Below, piece by piece: positions 60,523 to 64,000 of a DNA stretch of 64,000 bases. Position 1 is the first letter of the stretch; each line of letters opens with the position of its first letter. The position numbers and the translations under genes were made by a program. The notes under the pieces are model-generated. The model was not told the origin of the DNA and made no database searches. It saw only the letters and a list, made by a program, of their open reading frames with translations. Source of the stretch: Nocardioides thalensis (GTDB lineage: Bacteria; Actinomycetota; Actinomycetes; Propionibacteriales; Nocardioidaceae); NCBI RefSeq assembly GCF_013410655.1, contig NZ_JACCFP010000001.1:1612001-1676000 (forward strand), given 5' to 3'.

Positions 60523-60945
60523 ATGGACGAGGAGCACATCCGCCCCGAGGGCGTGGACGACCTGACGGTCGAGGCACTGGGCAACATCTCCGAGGCGCTG
60601 GAGGCGATCGAGATCGCCCGCGGCCACCTCTACAGCTTCCACCGGATCACCGGCACCGCCGACTTCACCCTGGAGAAGGGGGTCGACCAGCTGCGCGAGG
60701 CCGGGCACACCGAGCTCGCCGACCGGTTCGAGCGCGAGCTCGTCGGGCGCAACGTGCTCTACGGCCGCTGGACCTTCCAGGTCATGGAGGAGTACGACGA
60801 CGGCTACTACGCGACGTTCAAGCGGCTCGAGAAGGACGCCCGCGACGCGCTGGTCCAGGGCAAGCGTCATCTCTATGAGTCTGAGATGAAGGAGGAGCGC
60901 CGCACCCACGGGCGGACCGGGCACGAGCACCGGCCTGACGAGTGA
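60523..60945 (+). CDS. Small helical protein of unknown function
   Basis: The 140-residue protein is helix-rich, with LGNISEALEAIEIARGHLYSFHRITGTADFTLEKGVDQLREAGHTELADRFERELVGRNVLYGRWTFQ. It resembles a conserved actinobacterial hypothetical family of small cytoplasmic proteins, but I cannot name it. The C-terminus is charged (KEERRTHGRTGHEHRPDE). It is convergent with the HxlR gene, 1 base apart. Confidence 0.6.
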   Translation: MDEEHIRPEGVDDLTVEALGNISEALEAIEIARGHLYSFHRITGTADFTLEKGVDQLREAGHTELADRFERELVGRNVLYGRWTFQVMEEYDDGYYATFKRLEKDARDALVQGKRHLYESEMKEERRTHGRTGHEHRPDE

Positions 60946-60946
60946 T

Positions 60947-61291
60947 TCACCGGTCGCCGGTGGTCGCCCATCGGTCGGCCCAGTCGCTCAGGCTGGTGAT
61001 CGCCGCGCTGAGATCGCGTCCCTTCTCGGTCAGGGCGTAGTCGACCCGCACGGGGACGTCGTCTGTCACGCGCCTCGTCACGATGCCCTCGGCCTCGAGC
61101 TCGCGCAGCCGCGCCGAGAGCATCTTGTCCGTGAGCTCCGGGATGGCGTCGCGGATCTGTGTGAACCGCGTGGCGCCGTGCAGCAGCGCGCGGAGGATGA
61201 CCCCGGTCCACCTCCGCCCCACGAGCTCCACCGCGTGGTGGAAGTCGGGACAGAAGGCTCGGTCGACATCGAACCCATCAGCGAGCGCCAC
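60947..61291 (-). CDS. HxlR-family transcriptional regulator
   Basis: The 114-residue protein has the HxlR fold: FCPDFHHAVELVGRRWTGVILRALLHGATRFTQIRDAIPELTDKMLSARLRELEAEGIVTR (winged helix), then VDYALTEKGRDL. Members often sense aldehydes, quinones or redox stress, some through the N-terminal Cys. GTG 61291 is preferred over GTG 61297 because TAAGTT lies 6 nt upstream. It is divergent from the MFS gene and its operator lies between them. Confidence 0.88.
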   Translation of the reverse strand: MALADGFDVDRAFCPDFHHAVELVGRRWTGVILRALLHGATRFTQIRDAIPELTDKMLSARLRELEAEGIVTRRVTDDVPVRVDYALTEKGRDLSAAITSLSDWADRWATTGDR

Positions 61292-61297
61292 TCCCAC

Positions 61298-61303
61298 AAC
61301 TTA
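61298..61303 (-). promoter_or_regulatory. -10 element TAAGTT of the HxlR gene
   Basis: On the minus strand TAAGTT is followed by 6 nt and GTG 61291. It abuts the operator arm at 61305-61314. Confidence 0.5.
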
Positions 61304-61304
61304 C

Positions 61305-61340
61305 CAGAAGGTAGTCGCTACCGATTGGCACTACCTTCTG
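61305..61340. promoter_or_regulatory. Inverted-repeat operator between HxlR and the MFS gene
   Basis: CAGAAGGTAG (61305-61314) and CTACCTTCTG (61331-61340) are a perfect 10-bp inverted repeat with a 16-base gap. One arm lies next to the HxlR -10, the other directly before TATAGT of the MFS gene. Binding would repress both directions. Confidence 0.65.
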
Positions 61341-61346
61341 TATAGT
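61341..61346 (+). promoter_or_regulatory. -10 element TATAGT of the MFS operon
   Basis: TATAGT immediately follows the right arm of the operator and is 18 bases before GTG 61364. Confidence 0.5.
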
Positions 61347-61363
61347 GACCTACCGAAAGGCAG

Positions 61364-62584
61364 GTGACTTACGAGATGGCAGTGCGGGCAGGTGGAGGCG
61401 CCGGAGAGGCGGCGGCGGTCGGTTACGTCCTGTGGGCGGTGATGGTCGGCACGACGGTCCCGAACGCTCTCTGGGGCTGGTACCAGGCGGAGTGGGGCCT
61501 GTCCGCCACCACGGTGTCGGCCGTGTTCGCGGCCTATGCCGCCGCGGTGGTCGGGTCGCTGCTCGGCTGGGGATCGATGGCCGACCGCCGCGGACCGTGG
61601 ACGCCACTGCGCTGGGGCGTGGTGGCCTCGGCGAGCGCCAGCGCCGTCTCGATCGTCGACGGCGTGCCCGCCCTCTTCGCGGGCAGGGTGCTCGCCGGCG
61701 CTTCCGTGGGCCTGGTGAGCGGCGCCGCGGTGGCCGCACTCACCCGGACGCATCCCCGTGGCCCGGGCGGCGCGGCGCGGGTCTCGACGTTCGCGACCAT
61801 GGCCGGCCTCGCCTCCGGGCCGCTCGTCGCGGCGCTGGTGCTCGAGGCAACGACGTCGACCGCCGACGCCGCCTACCTCGCGCACCTCGTCACTGTCGTG
61901 CCGGTGCTGGGCTGGCTCTGGCGAGCCCCGGAGGGTCGGTCCGCGACGGAGCGCCGCCGGCGCTCCGGACGGGTCGCTCCCGACCGTGTCTTCGTCGCGG
62001 CGGCAGTCGCGGGCTTCGCGGCGAACGCGCAGCTCGGTCTCTATGCGGTGCTCACGCCCACGCTGCTCGTCGACATCCTCGACGAGAACAGCCTGCTCCT
62101 GAGCGGCGTGGCGGGCTGCCTCCTCTTCGCGTCCGCCGGCACCGCACAGCTCGCGACCGCCCACCTGAGCACGACGACGCGGCTGGGGGCGTCGGTGACC
62201 TCCCTCGTGGGCGGGGCCGGCGTGGTCACCCTCGCGATGGACGTCGACTCCGTCCCGCTCCTCCTCGCCGCCGTCGGCCTCGGGGGACTCGGCGCGGGCC
62301 TGGCCTTCGGCGAGGGGCTCGACGGCGCCACGCGCTCTGCGCCGCCTGAGCGACGAGCGGCCGTCTCGTCGACCTGGTTCGTGGTGGCCTACCTGGGCCT
62401 CGTCGGGCCGGTGCTCGGAGCGGGAGCTCTCGCCGAGCGCGTCGGAGCCACGGCCGCAGCGGCGCTGATCGGCGCTGTCGCGACCGTCGCCGTCACCGGC
62501 GCCTCCTTGGTCCTCCGGCGCGCGCCGGAGCTGTCCGACACGAGAATCACCACGAGAAAGGACGTGCGGTGGACGCACAGCTGA
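61364..62584 (+). CDS. MFS transporter
   Basis: The 406-residue protein has about 12 hydrophobic helices in the major facilitator pattern: WAVMVGTTVPNALWGWYQAEWGL at the start, the loop GWGSMADRRGPW (motif A, GxxxDRxG), and RVLAGASVGLVSGAAVAAL. It probably exports a small toxic compound. GTG 61364 has an AAAGG upstream; ATG 61376 is an alternative. Its 3' end overlaps the reductase gene by 16 bases, so both are one operon under HxlR control. Confidence 0.85.
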   Translation: MTYEMAVRAGGGAGEAAAVGYVLWAVMVGTTVPNALWGWYQAEWGLSATTVSAVFAAYAAAVVGSLLGWGSMADRRGPWTPLRWGVVASASASAVSIVDGVPALFAGRVLAGASVGLVSGAAVAALTRTHPRGPGGAARVSTFATMAGLASGPLVAALVLEATTSTADAAYLAHLVTVVPVLGWLWRAPEGRSATERRRRSGRVAPDRVFVAAAVAGFAANAQLGLYAVLTPTLLVDILDENSLLLSGVAGCLLFASAGTAQLATAHLSTTTRLGASVTSLVGGAGVVTLAMDVDSVPLLLAAVGLGGLGAGLAFGEGLDGATRSAPPERRAAVSSTWFVVAYLGLVGPVLGAGALAERVGATAAAALIGAVATVAVTGASLVLRRAPELSDTRITTRKDVRWTHS

Positions 62585-63129
62585 ACCTGGTCGTCATCGT
62601 CGGGAGCACCCGCGAAGGGCGAATCGCCCCGCGGATCGTCGACTGGCTCCTCCCCATCACCCGGGCCGATGGTCGGTTCGCGCTCGAGGTGGTGGACCTC
62701 CGGGAAGCCGGGTTGCCCGCTCACCTCACCGACGACGTCCCGACCGCGGCCTCGGACTACCTCCAGTGCCTGGCCCGCGCGGATGCCTTCGTCGTCGTCA
62801 CCCCGGAGTACAACCACGCGTATCCGGCCCCGCTCAAGCAGGCGATCGACCTCGGCCTCGAGGAGTGGTTCGCGAAGCCGGTCGCCTTCGTCTCCTACGG
62901 CGGGATCAGCGGCGGCCTGCGTGCCGTCGAGCAGCTGCGACTCGTCTTCTCGGAGCTCCACGCAGTCACGCTGCGCGACGGGGTCTGCATCCCCAACTGC
63001 TGGACCAGCTTCGGAGAGGACCGGCTACCGGACGGCGTGGACGTGGCCGCCAAGACGATGCTCGACCGCCTGGCCTGGTGGGCAACCGCGCTGCGCGTTG
63101 CTCGAGCGACGCAGCCGTACGCGGCGTGA
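62569..63129 (+). CDS. NADPH-dependent FMN reductase family protein
   Basis: The 186-residue protein has VVIVGSTREGRIAPRIVDWL (FMN phosphate loop) and TPEYNHAYPAPLKQAIDLGLEEWFAKPVAFVSYGGISGG, the family signature. It is likely a quinone or azo reductase acting with the MFS pump, in keeping with HxlR-regulated operons. The GTG start lies within the MFS gene's end (62569 versus 62584), showing tight coupling. Confidence 0.9.
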   Translation: MDAQLNLVVIVGSTREGRIAPRIVDWLLPITRADGRFALEVVDLREAGLPAHLTDDVPTAASDYLQCLARADAFVVVTPEYNHAYPAPLKQAIDLGLEEWFAKPVAFVSYGGISGGLRAVEQLRLVFSELHAVTLRDGVCIPNCWTSFGEDRLPDGVDVAAKTMLDRLAWWATALRVARATQPYAA

Positions 63130-63156
63130 CGGCGCCGACCGACCGGCCGAGTGCGC

Positions 63157-64000
63157 TCAGCGGCCGGTCGAGAGGCGCCGCGGCCACCAGAACGCGCCGC
63201 CGAGGCGGATCGCGATCGCGGGCACCAGCACGGTGCGCACCAGCAGGGTGTCGAGCAGGACGCCGATGCAGATGATCACCCCGAGCTGTGCCAGCACGAC
63301 CAGGGGCAGCACGCCGAGCACCAGGAACACGGCCGCGAGCAGGATCCCGGCACTGGTGATCACGCCGCCGGTCGCTGCCAGCGCCTGGAGCACGGCGCCA
63401 CGCGGCCCGTGAGCCGGCAGCTCCTCCATCGCGCGGCTGACGAGGAAGATGTTGTAGTCGACGCCGAGCGCGACGAGGAAGAGGAACGCCAGGAGCGGCG
63501 CACCGGCGTCGAGCGCGTCGAAGCCGAGCGGCCCGCTGAACAGCCACCACGAGGCGCCCATGCTGGCCGCGTACGTCGCCACCACGGTGGCGACCAGCAC
63601 CACCGGCGCGACGAGCGCGCGCAGGAGCACGACCAGGGCCACGAGCACCACCCCGAGGATCAGCGGCAGGATCACCGCCCGGTCGCGCGAGGCGGCCTCG
63701 GCCTCGTCGACCGCCTCCGCCTCCTCGCCGACGACATGGGTCTCTCCGAGGTCCTCCACTGCCGCGCGCAGGTCGCTGACCGCCGTACGGGCGTCCGCGG
63801 AGCCGGGGTCCGCGTCCAGCACCACCGAGATCTCCGTGACCCCGCCGCCCTCGTCCGAGGTGCGCGCGGACGCCACGCCGTCGACGGACTCGACGCGGGC
63901 GCGCACCTGGTCGCCGGGCGCCGTGGTCAGCACCTGCGTGGGCGCGGCGACGCCGGCGGGGAACGACCGGGCGATCCGCTCCGCGCCGACCACCGCCTCC
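63157..64000 (-). CDS. MMPL/RND-family transporter, C-terminal part cut by window end
   Basis: The frame runs from the stop at 63157-63159 to the window edge, so the true start lies beyond 64000. Visible are the external region (VSDLRAAVEDLGETHVVGEEA) and six membrane helices with AGAPLLAFLFLVALGVDYNIFLVSRAMEEL, the MMPL motif, and the C-terminal helix pair ending in WWPRRLSTGR. MMPL proteins export lipids or drugs using proton force. At least 281 residues are present. Confidence 0.88.
   Translation of the reverse strand, partial: EAVVGAERIARSFPAGVAAPTQVLTTAPGDQVRARVESVDGVASARTSDEGGGVTEISVVLDADPGSADARTAVSDLRAAVEDLGETHVVGEEAEAVDEAEAASRDRAVILPLILGVVLVALVVLLRALVAPVVLVATVVATYAASMGASWWLFSGPLGFDALDAGAPLLAFLFLVALGVDYNIFLVSRAMEELPAHGPRGAVLQALAATGGVITSAGILLAAVFLVLGVLPLVVLAQLGVIICIGVLLDTLLVRTVLVPAIAIRLGGAFWWPRRLSTGR

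Overview
The window is high-GC DNA with a dense, mostly gap-free gene layout, GTG and ATG starts, many 4-base stop/start overlaps and many apparently leaderless promoters. All of this points to an actinobacterium. The gene order (lepA, hemW, hrcA-dnaJ, rsmE, HIT, phoH-ybeY-CNNM, era, leuA, recO, uppS, zinc ABC transporter, glyS, dus, dgt, dnaG) is the conserved actinobacterial chromosomal backbone. Family content (DUF222/13E12 protein, DUF3097, Septum_form lipoproteins, GerMN/Gmad2 proteins beside a SigE-family sigma factor) suggests Nocardioides or a close relative; that assignment is an inference.

Layout. 0-9.7 kb: tail of a WYL regulator, lepA, a beta-propeller membrane protein, an aminoglycoside-kinase-like protein, a secreted protein, a long-chain acyl-CoA ligase, hemW, a TM2 protein and DUF3097. 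9.7-16.4 kb: small hydrolases, an iron-box-controlled HugZ-like heme protein, hrcA-dnaJ behind a CIRCE element, rsmE, DinB-like and AlkZ-like proteins. 16.4-20 kb: a decayed accessory patch with a P-loop kinase, a frameshifted DJ-1/PfpI gene, and a DUF222 gene under an SOS-type promoter that has lost its HNH end and is joined to an orphan WYL domain. 20-26 kb: two GerMN/Gmad2 proteins with an ECF sigma factor, then HIT-phoH-ybeY-CNNM. 26-30 kb: a cupin and a large BTAD/AAA regulator. 30-35.4 kb: a degenerate cytidine-deaminase-like protein, a tmsA/tmsB-type pair for 10-methyl branched fatty acids, a siderophore-interacting protein and era. 35.4-39.3 kb: an inverted array of 22-bp repeats, two Septum_form lipoproteins, a secreted propeller-like protein and a flavodoxin-fold reductase. 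39.3-45 kb: leuA with a leucine leader peptide, an ECF sigma pair, a hydrolase, a voltage-sensor-like protein and recO. 45-52.5 kb: uppS, znuB-znuC-znuA behind a Zur-type box, glyS, a lipoprotein and dus. 52.7-59 kb: a secreted SH3 protein, a GNAT, dgt, dnaG carrying an intein, and tRNA-Asn. 59-64 kb: a third ECF sigma pair, an HxlR/MFS/FMN-reductase cluster and the end of an MMPL transporter.

Main discovery candidate: DnaG primase is interrupted by a 312-residue LAGLIDADG intein exactly at a zinc-ligand cysteine of its CHC2 zinc finger, so the residue that completes splicing is also a zinc ligand. Other notable items are the inverted 22-bp repeat arrays after era, the deletion fusion at 19.29 kb, a shared divergent -10 region at recO, a 21-bp perfect hairpin overlapping the uppS stop codon, and a recurrent '-10 hexamer, 6 nt, start codon' geometry that helps fix many starts. 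No database search was run; family calls rest on motifs and gene context.
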